DNA of 37,294 nt from Mucilaginibacter sp. (GCA_028287975.1 JAQBOP010000092.1:1-37294), one strand, 5' to 3'; numbered from the stretch's first letter, positions 27,895 to 37,294 are shown. A program made the numbers and translations. The notes: generated from the sequence alone by a model not told the origin.

Positions 27895-28704
27895 TTAAAG
27901 AAAATCCCACTCTTTGTTCCGGATATTGGGGTTTTGCATATTTCTTTCAGCGTTCGTGATGGTTGCCTGCAAATCCCACTTATCAAGGTTGGGTATCTGG
28001 GTTTCGTAATGTATGGTTATTTTCTTCCCTCGTAATTCTTCAACGCGTACAGTGTTTAAATTATTTCGGATCTTCATGATGGCAACCTTGTCTTCCTCAT
28101 GCGCTTTACTTAATGGCGGCACATCCCTAAGCAGCATGGTTGTAGCGATAAGGTCAAGTTTGGGATAATAAAATGTACCATCGTTACCTATACTGGCTTC
28201 GAGTTGCATGCCTACAGCCTCTACCGGCTTTACCGTATAAGGAGCGCATAGCGCAAAAAGCGATTGTAAACCTATCTGATGAGAAATAGCCACCGCTGCG
28301 CGGATCAAAAAAATACTACCTACGCCGTAGCCGGCAATTTCCCGCGAGTTCCATAAGCCACATAGCTCGCCTGTGCCATGTTGTGCATATTTCCATACCA
28401 GCTCAAATACTGATCTATCCATAGCGTAAGTTGCTGTTTCAAGCGGCAGCAATTCTGTACCGCCGGATACATGAACACGCGCCCCGCCAAAAACTCGCTT
28501 TCCGTCTAACGATTCTACAACAATTACAAACGCTGCAGGATTATTAACCCACTCGTTTTTGCTGTAGGATACTTTAGTAACCCCAATATTTGTTAGTACG
28601 TGCGTATGGCCTTCAATAAAAAGCGCACAGGTTTGGGGCTCATCAATTGCTCTGAACGCCCTAAGTCTTACTTCCGGGTTTTCTTTATTTATAAGGCCAT
28701 CCAT
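27895..28704 (-). CDS. GNAT-type acyltransferase, resembling autoinducer/N-acyl amino acid synthases (LuxI/FeeM-like)
   Basis: FGGARVHVSGGTELLPLE, TGELCGLWNSREIAGYGVGSIFLIRAAVAISHQIGLQSLFALCAPYTVKPVEAVGMQLE fit a GNAT core with a LuxI/FeeM-like arrangement. Family assignment by eye. Confidence 0.55.
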   Translation of the reverse strand: MDGLINKENPEVRLRAFRAIDEPQTCALFIEGHTHVLTNIGVTKVSYSKNEWVNNPAAFVIVVESLDGKRVFGGARVHVSGGTELLPLETATYAMDRSVFELVWKYAQHGTGELCGLWNSREIAGYGVGSIFLIRAAVAISHQIGLQSLFALCAPYTVKPVEAVGMQLEASIGNDGTFYYPKLDLIATTMLLRDVPPLSKAHEEDKVAIMKIRNNLNTVRVEELRGKKITIHYETQIPNLDKWDLQATITNAERNMQNPNIRNKEWDFL

Positions 28705-29105
28705 TAGTTGTTGTTAAAAAGGCAAATCAATAGTATAAATTTCAAAGGGTGAGCCTTAAATTGGTAATTAATCAATAGTGTTCTTTATACAATATACTCA
28801 AGATCAAGCCGATCAGAAAAGCTGACCCTAAAGCATATAGCTTGTAGGTTTAATCACGGAAAATTAACAATTAATTTCAAAAAAATCAGCCAAAAAAATC
28901 ATTAGACAGACTTTGCCGGTTTAACTAAAACACTTGTTTTTAGTATTTTGCTGATTATTATTGATTTAAGTATTAATTAATAGATTGTGATTGTTGATGG
29001 TTTACATAAAGTTAATAATATATTTTTGATATACTGCTATACAGATACGTATAAATTGGCGTTATTGCCTATAATTGAATCATAATACGACCCTAAAACA
29101 TACGA

Positions 29106-30200
29106 ATGAAAAAATGTTACCTGATTTACCTTCCTGCATTGTTTTTCATATTCTTTGCAGCCTCCTGTAAAAAAGATCCTAAAGTCAGCCCGACGGTTTC
29201 ACAACCGGTTAATTATGCAAAACTGGGATTATATGAACAGGCTACCGGAAACAACAGGCGCATATTTATAGCGGCCTCTAAACTGGGCGATATAACTACG
29301 GTAAATTACGGGTTGGTTTTTGATACCGGTTCTACCGGCCTCACCATTGACGCTAACGGCATTATCCCGGCATCTATGATCACATCAACTGGGTTCCAGA
29401 TAACCGGCGACTCTGTTAATGTTAACGGCATCACTATAACGTCGCAAACCGCTACCATAACTTATGGCGGAGTTGACGGCTCTATAAAAGAATATGGTAA
29501 CCTGGCATACGCAACGGTAACTATCGGCGATGGCAACGGCAGTATCACCACACCACGGATCCCTATATTTTTATATTATAAAGTAGTTAATGTAACTACA
29601 GGTAAGCAGCTTGCGGCACATTCGGCTGATATTTTTGGAGTGGGGCCGGGTGTTAGCGCAACCATAAGATCTATTGCAAGTCCGTTAAGCTATTTTAAAC
29701 TTCCGGATAACATTACTAACGGATTTAGGTTAGCTATGCTAAACACAGCAAATTTTAGCGCAACCGCTACGTATACCGCGGGCTTATTGTATATCGGGTT
29801 AGCACAGGACGATTTGAGCGGGTCTAATTTTATTATGCATCCACTTACATACAATGCTATAGTTGGCTATTTGCCAACCATAGCGTCAACTATAACTTAT
29901 AATGGGCAAAGTGTACCCGGCACCATATTGTTTGATACCGGCACTCCCGCTACTATTATTATTGAAAACAGTGCAGCTACTACCAATTCTGCAGCGCTAC
30001 CGGACAATACGGTGGTGTCTATTACTACGGAGCAAGGATTTAACTATCAGTATACTACCAGCAGCAACTTTAATTTAACCGAGGTCCAGAACCCGTCGTA
30101 CTCAAATGACCGGAGGACAATTTTCAGCATCGACTTTTTCCTGAGTAATGAATATCTGCTTGATTATACCAATCACCGCATCGGCCTGAAAAATAATTAA
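29106..30200 (+). CDS. Secreted lipoprotein with pepsin-like (A1-type) aspartic protease motifs
   Basis: Lipobox FFAASC; LVFDTGSTGLTI (D73), TITYGGVDGS (Y120, flap-like), ILFDTGTPATII (D277), C-terminal SIDFFLSNEYLLDYTNHRIGLKNN resembling the pepsin-family terminal strand. Confidence 0.7.
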   Translation: MKKCYLIYLPALFFIFFAASCKKDPKVSPTVSQPVNYAKLGLYEQATGNNRRIFIAASKLGDITTVNYGLVFDTGSTGLTIDANGIIPASMITSTGFQITGDSVNVNGITITSQTATITYGGVDGSIKEYGNLAYATVTIGDGNGSITTPRIPIFLYYKVVNVTTGKQLAAHSADIFGVGPGVSATIRSIASPLSYFKLPDNITNGFRLAMLNTANFSATATYTAGLLYIGLAQDDLSGSNFIMHPLTYNAIVGYLPTIASTITYNGQSVPGTILFDTGTPATIIIENSAATTNSAALPDNTVVSITTEQGFNYQYTTSSNFNLTEVQNPSYSNDRRTIFSIDFFLSNEYLLDYTNHRIGLKNN

Positions 30201-30294
30201 GGTACATTAGCTTTAATGCCTGGAATCGCATAAGCACCCGCATGGAACCTAAAAAGGTGGAAGCGTAAGTCGTTTATTTTTGTGGAATAATCTT

Positions 30295-30332
30295 AAAAGT
30301 CTCCCCTACCGGGGGAGATTTAGAGGAGGCTT
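30295..30332. repeat. Dispersed palindromic element AAAAGTCTCCCCTACCGGGGGAGATTTAGAGGAGGCTT
   Basis: Near-identical in reverse complement to 7577-7613. Confidence 0.7.
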
Positions 30333-30379
30333 ACCGCAATGACATACTATTATGCTATTTTTAAGCCACATTAAGGCTT

Positions 30380-31396
30380 ATGCGTAAAATCAGTTTATTC
30401 TTATTATTTATAACTTCATGCGCATACAGCCAGGTTAAATATAAAAACATCCCCTTCCCTGCCGGGATAAGCAGTGTAAATGAAGAGTTTTCCGGCATGG
30501 CGTTGTGGAATAACCGGGTTTATCTTGAGCCGCAATACGGCGACCATAAAGAAACCAAACTTGATGGCGATTTTAATATTTATAGTATAGCCGCCGACAG
30601 TATTAACCGGGTAATAACCGGTAAAGACACGGCCTTATCTACCTATAAAACATTAAAGGTTTTAAACCTGGATAAATTACCTGACTCTGTAAATAAATAT
30701 TACGAGGGATTCGAGGCAATCACTTTTACAAAAAACCAGGTCTACCTTTCTATAGAAACTAACGACAAGTATGACTATTGTTTCGTTTTAAAAGGATCGG
30801 TCGATACGGTAAACAACCAGATCCGCATTGATCCTTACAATTTCGCAACGTTGAAAAGGCCGCTTTACATTACAAACGCCGGTTTTGAAAGTGTTACCTA
30901 TCTACCCAAAGAAAATAAGTTATTGGCGATGTATGAGTTTAATGCCGCGGATAAAAGCAATACAGGCTTTTTAATCGACACCGCATTTAAAGATCCGCCT
31001 CAAAAAATAAAAACACCCTTTCTTTATTTCAGAATAACCGATATCACTGCTACTAAGAATGACGAGCTATACGGTGTAAACTATTATTACAATGGTGATT
31101 ATAATTCGTACCTGGATAATGGCATTGTAAGCAAGCCCGAAACAGCAATTAAACAAACTATCCCCACTTTGCGCGACAGCCTGGACAAAACCCCGGATTA
31201 TTTAAAGCATCATACCTTTGCCAGGATTGTTATGCGCCGTAATTACAAAGATCTGCAATGGAAACAATTGATAACTTTTGATGGCTATAGAAATAATTGG
31301 GAAGGTCTGACACTTTTTGATAAAGGGGCGTTGATTGTAACCGATGCTAATCGCAGTTCAAAACAGGTATCTGTTTTGGCTTATATTGAATTTTAA
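30380..31396 (+). CDS. Secreted hypothetical protein (possible esterase-like/phytase-like propeller)
   Basis: Signal peptide MRKISLFLLFITSCAYSQ; repeated YEGFEAITFTKNQVYLSIE, NAGFESVTYLPKENKLLAMYE, NNWEGLTLFDKGALIVTD motifs. Confidence 0.6.
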   Translation: MRKISLFLLFITSCAYSQVKYKNIPFPAGISSVNEEFSGMALWNNRVYLEPQYGDHKETKLDGDFNIYSIAADSINRVITGKDTALSTYKTLKVLNLDKLPDSVNKYYEGFEAITFTKNQVYLSIETNDKYDYCFVLKGSVDTVNNQIRIDPYNFATLKRPLYITNAGFESVTYLPKENKLLAMYEFNAADKSNTGFLIDTAFKDPPQKIKTPFLYFRITDITATKNDELYGVNYYYNGDYNSYLDNGIVSKPETAIKQTIPTLRDSLDKTPDYLKHHTFARIVMRRNYKDLQWKQLITFDGYRNNWEGLTLFDKGALIVTDANRSSKQVSVLAYIEF

Positions 31397-31486
31397 CGCT
31401 ATTATTTTTGACGAAATTTAAGCAAACGAAAACATTTGCTTTTTGTTATAGTTATACATAGCTTCACTGCAACACTTTTACCGCCA

Positions 31487-31852
31487 ATGACTAACACCAA
31501 AAGGAAGATCATCATTTTTGATGATGATGAAGATATTCTATCTATCTGTAATTATATATTGGAAGAAAAAGGCTGGGAGGTGCATACCTTTACAGATTGC
31601 AATACAATAACAGAGCGCGTTTCGGGCATAATGCCTGATGTGATATTGATGGATAACTGGATCCCGGATGCGGGTGGCATTATTGCTACGCAAACACTTA
31701 AAAAGACAGATAATTTAAAAAACATCCCGGTTATATATTTTTCGGCTAACAGCGATATTCAGTTGCTGGCCAGCCATGCAGGCGCTGAAACATATCTGGC
31801 CAAACCCTTTGACCTTGACGAACTGGAACGAGTTATAAGCACAGTTTCATGA
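31487..31852 (+). CDS. Response regulator (single REC domain)
   Basis: IIIFDDDEDILSICNYILEEKGWEV, DVILMDNWIPDAGGI, YLAKPFDLDEL. Internal Met chosen; the ORF track starts at 31436. Confidence 0.9.
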   Translation: MTNTKRKIIIFDDDEDILSICNYILEEKGWEVHTFTDCNTITERVSGIMPDVILMDNWIPDAGGIIATQTLKKTDNLKNIPVIYFSANSDIQLLASHAGAETYLAKPFDLDELERVISTVS

Positions 31853-31875
31853 CGCCTTGCTTTATATAAAATAGA

Positions 31876-31906
31876 AAACCCTGCACTTAACAGCGCAGGG
31901 TTTCTT
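31876..31906. terminator. Bidirectional intrinsic terminator
   Basis: AAACCCTGC-(ACTTAACA/C)-GCAGGGTTT followed by CTTTTAT, between convergent genes. Confidence 0.85.
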
Positions 31907-31934
31907 TTATATGTAAATTTAGTGATTCGAATAA

Positions 31935-34889
31935 TTATTGCGGACCGCCGCCATTTCCGCCGCCGCCGCCATTTCCACCGCCGCCATTTCCGCCACCACC
32001 GTTGCCTCTGCCACCACCATTTCCACCTCTTCCGCCACGCTGACCGCCACCGCCATTTCTATAATCGCCATCCGGTGATGCCGGCGGACGGCCCGCGAAT
32101 TTTTGCAGGCGCAACGCAAAGGTCAACATAAAGAAACGGCCAAGCCTGTTGGTATTAGTTTGTACAGTGTTGCTGCCCGTAGTTACTGTTGAAAAACCTG
32201 TGTTTTGGTTAAATATATCATTCACCGCAAACCGTATGGTAGCCTGGTTGTCTTTCAGGAACCTGCGTTCTAAGTAAGCGCTTAGCAGGTTAGGGTTTGT
32301 TACCGGGATATCATAACCGTAATTATACTGTTTACTGTAATCATAGCTAAACGTCCAGTTGCCAAAGTAGTTTTTGCCGGTTAGCCCTAATGTTAATCCT
32401 CTTATGTTGGTGTTTTGATTAAATGCCTGGTCTGATAATGAGTTATTGGTTTTGGCTACCGTATAATTAACACTTGCCTGGGCATCAATCACGTTGGCTA
32501 TGTCTACCCTAAAGCGTGCGTTGGGGCTAAGATTAAGTGTTTTTGCAATATTTTTAAGCATTGGGCTATATACATTATTGCTGTCGACACTTGTTGCAAA
32601 AGCAGGGGCCACTGTATAGTTACCTGAAATACCTAAACCGGCAGTGTATTTACGCTCTTGCCATGGTTTTGAAAAAAACAGCTGTAATCCTGAATTAGAA
32701 TAGCCGTTAGTATTTAAGTACCTGGTAAGGATAGTATTCTGGTAACGTATAAGATTAGGGTCTGCTCCAGGAGCCTGCAATGCTGCTTTGCTAAAATTAA
32801 CGAAAGTTACCTGGTTGGATGCAACGTAATTACCTATTGACTGGTAAGACAAATTAGCAAAGAATATATTTCCTGATGCCAAACCAAATGCACGATAACG
32901 TGCAGATATGTTATTGGTAAACTGCTGTTTCAGATTAGGGTTACCTTCTGTTAAATACAACTGGTTAGAAAAATCTGTTACCGGTTGTAACTGCACAAAT
33001 GTTGGCTGTGTGCTTGATCCGTTATAGTTAAGGTTGAAAGACTCGTTACGTGAAAAATTATAGTTATAATTTGCAGCCGGAATAACGTTAAACCCGGTAG
33101 AGTGGGTATGCAACCCGGTGGTGATGGATTGGCCGTCTAACACAGATGGCTGTACACCAATGCCTAATGTATAATTATATTTAGGCGCTATAACCCGGTA
33201 GCTTAAACCAACCTTGTTAGTGGTAAAAGTAAAGTTGTAATTGTTGCTTAATAACGCGAAGTTATTGACGGCATTAGTTGCTACCGTATCTGTTTCTTTA
33301 TCATTTGAAGTATAAGAATGATTAAACGCGTAGTTAAACTCCAGGTAAGTTATTTTACCGATAGGATGCAGGTAAGAAACATTGCCGCCTACTGTAGTAG
33401 TGCGGTTATCGGTATTGATTTGCTGGTTAGCCGGCACATTTGATGCACCGTCAGTGTTTACCGGGTTGTCATATGAAGTAGTTTGCGCTGTAGTTAGATT
33501 TAAGTTGATACTTAAATTACGGCGCTGCGGAAACCTGTGGTTATATAACGCGTTAAGGCCAAAGGTTGGCGATTGCGAATTGTTAAAATCAACGGTGGTA
33601 TATTTTTTTGTTTCAACGCCGCTGGTGGTTAAAAGCTCATTATCTACCGATGATGAGTTGGTACTGGCATAACTAAACGTTGGCGTTACTTTTAAATAAT
33701 TTATAGTATCCGGCTTATACTCTAAATTGAAAGTAAACCTATGATTGATAGGATTGTCTGTTGAGATTTTATTAGACGTGGTGATCTTGTTTGAACCGCT
33801 GTTACTCGTTGTACTTGTGGTGGTTGTACCGGTTGAATTATCAGAGAAGCTGTAGCTGCCATATACGGATATATCTTTACCCCATTGGTCGCGGTAGTTG
33901 GTACCAATGGCCCTGGCGTTAGTGATACCGTCTTTATTACTTACTAAACTGCTGTTACCCTGGCCACCGCCGCCACCTCTTTGACGGCCGCCCGGCGCCC
34001 CGCCATTGTTACCAAAATTAAATGTGTTGGTATTTATGTTGTTTATATTGCCTAACACCGTTATTTGTCTGTCGCCTTTAAAATTAAAGAAATTGACAGT
34101 CCCCAAATAGCGGTTGGCGTCATCAACACCGGGCTGTGAAGGCAGCAGATCGCGGCCATCGCCCGCGGTTGCCTGTAACGAGTAGCCGTAGTTTTTGTCG
34201 GCCCTGATGGTAAAGTTTAATATTTTATTAGGCTCGCCGGTTTTAATACCGGTTAAATTGGCCTGATCGCCATAATCGTCAATTACCTGTACGCTTTCTA
34301 AGATATCAGCGGGTAGATTTTTGGTGGCCGCCTGCACATCACCGCCCATATAGTCTTTGCCATTAATACGCACCTTAGTAACATTTTTCCCCTGCGACGT
34401 AACGTTACCGTTGGCATCAACATCAAGGCCCGGTATCTTCTTTAAAACATCCTCTACAGGAGCATTGGCGCGCACCGGGTAAGCGGCAATTTTATAGTCA
34501 ACAGTATCTTCTTTAAATTTCACCGGGTTAATACCAACAATTACAACTTCCTTTAATTGCTTGCTTTCGCTTTTTAAAACAATGGGTGGGATAACCAATG
34601 CACCGTTGTCAGCAGGATTAAAACTAAAGTGCTTGATAACTGCCTGGTAACCAAAAGATGAAATATAAAGCGTTATTTTAGAGCCTTTTATATTTGAGAA
34701 ACTAAATTTACCGTCAATGTCTGTTGTTACCAGCGTGCTGTCACCAAGATCTGTTTTTAATTTAATTGCACTGCCGGGAAGCGTTTGTTTTGTCGAGTCG
34801 ATAAGCGAGCCGGTTACATCACGACCCGTTTGCGCATAGCTACTTATGCAGAAAAAAATAAGGATTAAAGGGGTAAAAAGATATTTCAT
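31935..34889 (-). CDS. TonB-dependent receptor-like outer membrane beta-barrel protein with carboxypeptidase-regulatory-like N-terminus and Gly-rich C-terminal tail
   Basis: TGRDVTGSLIDSTKQTLPGSAIKLKTD... N-terminal domain, plug-like PVEDVLKKIPGLDVDANGNVTSQGKNVTKVRINGKDYMGGDVQAATKNLPADILESVQVIDDYGDQA, long barrel, ending in GGGGQRGGRGGNGGGRGNGGGGNGGGG. Confidence 0.88.
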   Translation of the reverse strand: MKYLFTPLILIFFCISSYAQTGRDVTGSLIDSTKQTLPGSAIKLKTDLGDSTLVTTDIDGKFSFSNIKGSKITLYISSFGYQAVIKHFSFNPADNGALVIPPIVLKSESKQLKEVVIVGINPVKFKEDTVDYKIAAYPVRANAPVEDVLKKIPGLDVDANGNVTSQGKNVTKVRINGKDYMGGDVQAATKNLPADILESVQVIDDYGDQANLTGIKTGEPNKILNFTIRADKNYGYSLQATAGDGRDLLPSQPGVDDANRYLGTVNFFNFKGDRQITVLGNINNINTNTFNFGNNGGAPGGRQRGGGGGQGNSSLVSNKDGITNARAIGTNYRDQWGKDISVYGSYSFSDNSTGTTTTSTTSNSGSNKITTSNKISTDNPINHRFTFNLEYKPDTINYLKVTPTFSYASTNSSSVDNELLTTSGVETKKYTTVDFNNSQSPTFGLNALYNHRFPQRRNLSINLNLTTAQTTSYDNPVNTDGASNVPANQQINTDNRTTTVGGNVSYLHPIGKITYLEFNYAFNHSYTSNDKETDTVATNAVNNFALLSNNYNFTFTTNKVGLSYRVIAPKYNYTLGIGVQPSVLDGQSITTGLHTHSTGFNVIPAANYNYNFSRNESFNLNYNGSSTQPTFVQLQPVTDFSNQLYLTEGNPNLKQQFTNNISARYRAFGLASGNIFFANLSYQSIGNYVASNQVTFVNFSKAALQAPGADPNLIRYQNTILTRYLNTNGYSNSGLQLFFSKPWQERKYTAGLGISGNYTVAPAFATSVDSNNVYSPMLKNIAKTLNLSPNARFRVDIANVIDAQASVNYTVAKTNNSLSDQAFNQNTNIRGLTLGLTGKNYFGNWTFSYDYSKQYNYGYDIPVTNPNLLSAYLERRFLKDNQATIRFAVNDIFNQNTGFSTVTTGSNTVQTNTNRLGRFFMLTFALRLQKFAGRPPASPDGDYRNGGGGQRGGRGGNGGGRGNGGGGNGGGGNGGGGGNGGGPQ

Positions 34890-35237
34890 AAGTTTAAATA
34901 ATACGCGGTTTTATCAATAATAAAAGGGGTAAAGAGCAATTTATACAAATGTTCAATTTATATTACGTTTAATAATTATCCTTAATAGCATTGTTACATA
35001 TTTGGTTTGACAATACCACGATTGTTACATTATAGTGCTATAAATCAACTCCATTGCCAAAAAATGCAATTTTTTTCCTTTGAAGGCTTAGTTGGCGCTT
35101 TCAAAATCCTCGATCGGTAGGAAATATAGGTTTTAAATTTCGTTTAGTAGGTACGCAACTTATCTGTAGTACCTGCGGGCACGCCAAATCTTGTTTATAA
35201 TTTGGGCTGTCAACTTTTGCATTTACAATGCGGCTTA

Positions 35238-36650
35238 TCAGTTAAATATCAACTTGACGCGCGTTCTATCGTTCCTTTTTATCTGCTTGGTGATAATGAG
35301 CAACAAAACATAAAACAATGCCGAAACAGGTATTACCGACCAATTATCGCCCAGCAAAGCTTTTGTTCCAAAACCACTGCCCAACGCGCATACGGTGCAA
35401 ATAATAAGCGGCTGCCAGGTCTTTTTTAATTCGGGCAGGGTATTTTTGTTCAGGTAAAACAGGATCTGCGCTATACAGGCCAGCAGAAAAGCCACGGCGG
35501 CGCCTTCATTCTTGTAAATGGGGATCAGAATAATATCGCCCGCAACATTTACCGCAAGTGTGACCATAAATGCGTGTAAGATCATTTTCAGACGGCCCTG
35601 TGCAAAGAATATTGTCCACAAAAAATTTTCCATATACAACAGCGGCAGGCATAGCGAGAGTATAAAAATGGTATTGACATTAACAGCACCGTATTTACCA
35701 TGGGTAAACCAGTCGATAATAGGCGCCCAGTAAATGTTGAGCAGCAATACTGTTAGCGCGGCAACAGCGACCTCAATCCTGATCAAAAAATTTAATCCGT
35801 CGGTATTGATTTCGCCATGCTTAAACATTTTGGTGAACCGGGGGATAAGCAATGGCGCAATGGCCAGTAAGGGCAGCATAGCTATTTCAAAAAGTTTATA
35901 GGCAAAGCTATATTCGGCCAGTTTAATGGCTGATAACATAAAACCAATAAAAATCCAGTCGAACCGGGCCAGGGATGAGGTGATGAGCACAACTCCCATT
36001 TGCGGCAAAGCTTCACGTATTAGTTTCAGGTATTTAGCCTTGTCCCATTTTATAGTTATGGGGATTTGTGCAGACCGTTTAAATAAAGCCAATCCGATTG
36101 TAAATTCTAAAACATCGCCGGCAATAAAAATGGAAATGATGATTGGCAGGTCAAGTTTATGCAATAATAAAAACAGCACAAGGCAAAAACTGCGAACTAT
36201 ATTAGATATGACCGAGAGCCACGCTAATAACTTGAACATTTCCAACCCGTTTGCTGCCTGCTTATAGGGGGTCGAAAAATAGATCATCAGTTTGCCCATA
36301 CCAATGAGCAGGAGGATATGATACACCGCGGACACATTTGGGAACAACAAAAAGCCGATCAGCAATAGCCCGTAAAACCACAGACCGGTAATGGTTGTGT
36401 GGATGATATAAAGTGAGAGTGCCGATTGTTTATCCTCATCAGCTGCAATTTTTTTGACGATCAACTGATCCATCCCACAAGACAGGATGTTGAATGCTGA
36501 CAATAAAATAGCCAGGGCGAGATTAAGCTGGCCAAAAGCATCTTTGCTTAACCCGGTGGATAGTACATAAAAAATAACTAAACCCAAAAGCTGGTTAACT
36601 ACAAGCTGCAGGGCATTGGCTGAAAGGTTTTTAAAATGAACTTTGCTCAT
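35238..36650 (-). CDS. Polysaccharide biosynthesis / flippase (MATE/Wzx-like) membrane protein
   Basis: 470 aa with about 12-14 hydrophobic helices; ANALQLVVNQLLGLVIFYVLSTGLSKDAFGQLNLALAIL N-terminus typical of oligosaccharide flippases. Confidence 0.85.
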   Translation of the reverse strand: MSKVHFKNLSANALQLVVNQLLGLVIFYVLSTGLSKDAFGQLNLALAILLSAFNILSCGMDQLIVKKIAADEDKQSALSLYIIHTTITGLWFYGLLLIGFLLFPNVSAVYHILLLIGMGKLMIYFSTPYKQAANGLEMFKLLAWLSVISNIVRSFCLVLFLLLHKLDLPIIISIFIAGDVLEFTIGLALFKRSAQIPITIKWDKAKYLKLIREALPQMGVVLITSSLARFDWIFIGFMLSAIKLAEYSFAYKLFEIAMLPLLAIAPLLIPRFTKMFKHGEINTDGLNFLIRIEVAVAALTVLLLNIYWAPIIDWFTHGKYGAVNVNTIFILSLCLPLLYMENFLWTIFFAQGRLKMILHAFMVTLAVNVAGDIILIPIYKNEGAAVAFLLACIAQILFYLNKNTLPELKKTWQPLIICTVCALGSGFGTKALLGDNWSVIPVSALFYVLLLIITKQIKRNDRTRVKLIFN

Positions 36651-36665
36651 CAGCCTGTTAAATAG

Positions 36666-37294
36666 TTAATATTCAACAGCTAAATTAGGTTTTATGTATT
36701 GCTTTTTCTTGTTGCTTTTTTCTAAACGGCTTAAGTAGTGATATTTTAGCCATTTGTTTTTATAAGTGATCTTAGCTATGGTTAGTCCCTCTTTACCATC
36801 TAAAAAACCGCCAAATACCAGGTAGCTTTTAACAAAACTAAATATAGGTGAGATATACAGGTTAACCACACTTGCTTTTTTACCAGCCGTTAAATATTTT
36901 TCGGCACTCAGGCGGGCATAATAAAGAGCCTTGCTGTTGCACTCCTTTCTGTCTTTAACCGAATAATGATGGATAGCGCCATCCAATCGCTGCATATTTG
37001 TCTGGTCGGGCAGCACCAAAGTTTCATGTACGTTTGCCTGCGACCATTTTACCCTTGTACGATTAAACAAACGGATGTGGTGATCGCGGCCCCAACTACC
37101 GTAGCGGATCAGTTTTTTACCGAAGTACGAATTAAATTTGATATCATAAACCATAGCCGGATCATCCAGCTTCAGGCTATGCAATGACAGGGCCAGTTCA
37201 AGGTCGGCAATTTCGTCGGCATCAAGACTCAGGATCCAGTCGTACTTAGCCAGCTCAATGCCTTTATTTTTATTGCTGCCGTAACCGTCCCATA
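36666..37294 (-). CDS. Glycosyltransferase family 2 (5' end runs off window)
   Basis: Reading frame continues past the track start to the window edge: WDGYGSNKNKGIELAKYDWILSLDADEIADLELALSLHSL..., with the GT2 DAD motif, then RHDH-type GSWGRDHHIRLFNRTRVKW and VHETLVLPD. Confidence 0.88.
   Translation of the reverse strand, partial: WDGYGSNKNKGIELAKYDWILSLDADEIADLELALSLHSLKLDDPAMVYDIKFNSYFGKKLIRYGSWGRDHHIRLFNRTRVKWSQANVHETLVLPDQTNMQRLDGAIHHYSVKDRKECNSKALYYARLSAEKYLTAGKKASVVNLYISPIFSFVKSYLVFGGFLDGKEGLTIAKITYKNKWLKYHYLSRLEKSNKKKQYIKPNLAVEY

Noticed and set aside
28705-29105. Structured RNA in the 400-bp divergent intergenic region
   Set aside because: Only short AT-rich partial palindromes were seen; consistent with two divergent promoters.
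31922-32131. His/Arg-rich ORF (RRRHFHRRHFRHH)
   Set aside because: Antisense translation of the Gly-rich repeat tail.

Overview
37.3 kb chromosomal window whose gene content and repeat style fit a Bacteroidota genome (Sphingobacteriaceae/Mucilaginibacter-like; inference, no search was run). Housekeeping genes: greA (partial), a SerA-like dehydrogenase, rsmA/ksgA, pdxA, a CBS-domain protein, a DEAD-box helicase, ruvC, aat, hisS and an ahpC-ahpD pair. Accessory content: GH43 glycosidase, OMPLA-like phospholipase, nucleotidyltransferase, two tandem DUF3857/transglutaminase-like proteins, a DUF1800-DUF1800-DUF1501 cassette, a signalling cluster (four response-regulator/kinase genes plus a ThiF/E1-like and a GNAT/autoinducer-synthase-like gene), a secreted lipoprotein with pepsin-like aspartic protease motifs, a TonB-receptor-type outer membrane protein, and the start of a polysaccharide locus (flippase plus GT2). 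No rRNA, tRNA, CRISPR array or intact transposase was recognised. Main points for follow-up: (1) an operon-like acyltransferase + E1-like + 7TM-DISM histidine kinase + REC-HK + REC cassette at 22967-28704; (2) a bacterial pepsin-like lipoprotein at 29106-30200; (3) a toxin-antitoxin pair whose RelE/ParE-type toxin carries a single-base frameshift; (4) a near-consensus OxyR tandem site upstream of ahpC; (5) several unannotated repeat families: a 42-bp tandem repeat, a 198-bp MITE-like element with 14-bp terminal inverted repeats, a 100-bp nested palindrome, a 37-bp perfect palindrome, and dispersed CTCCCC/GGGGAG palindromes.
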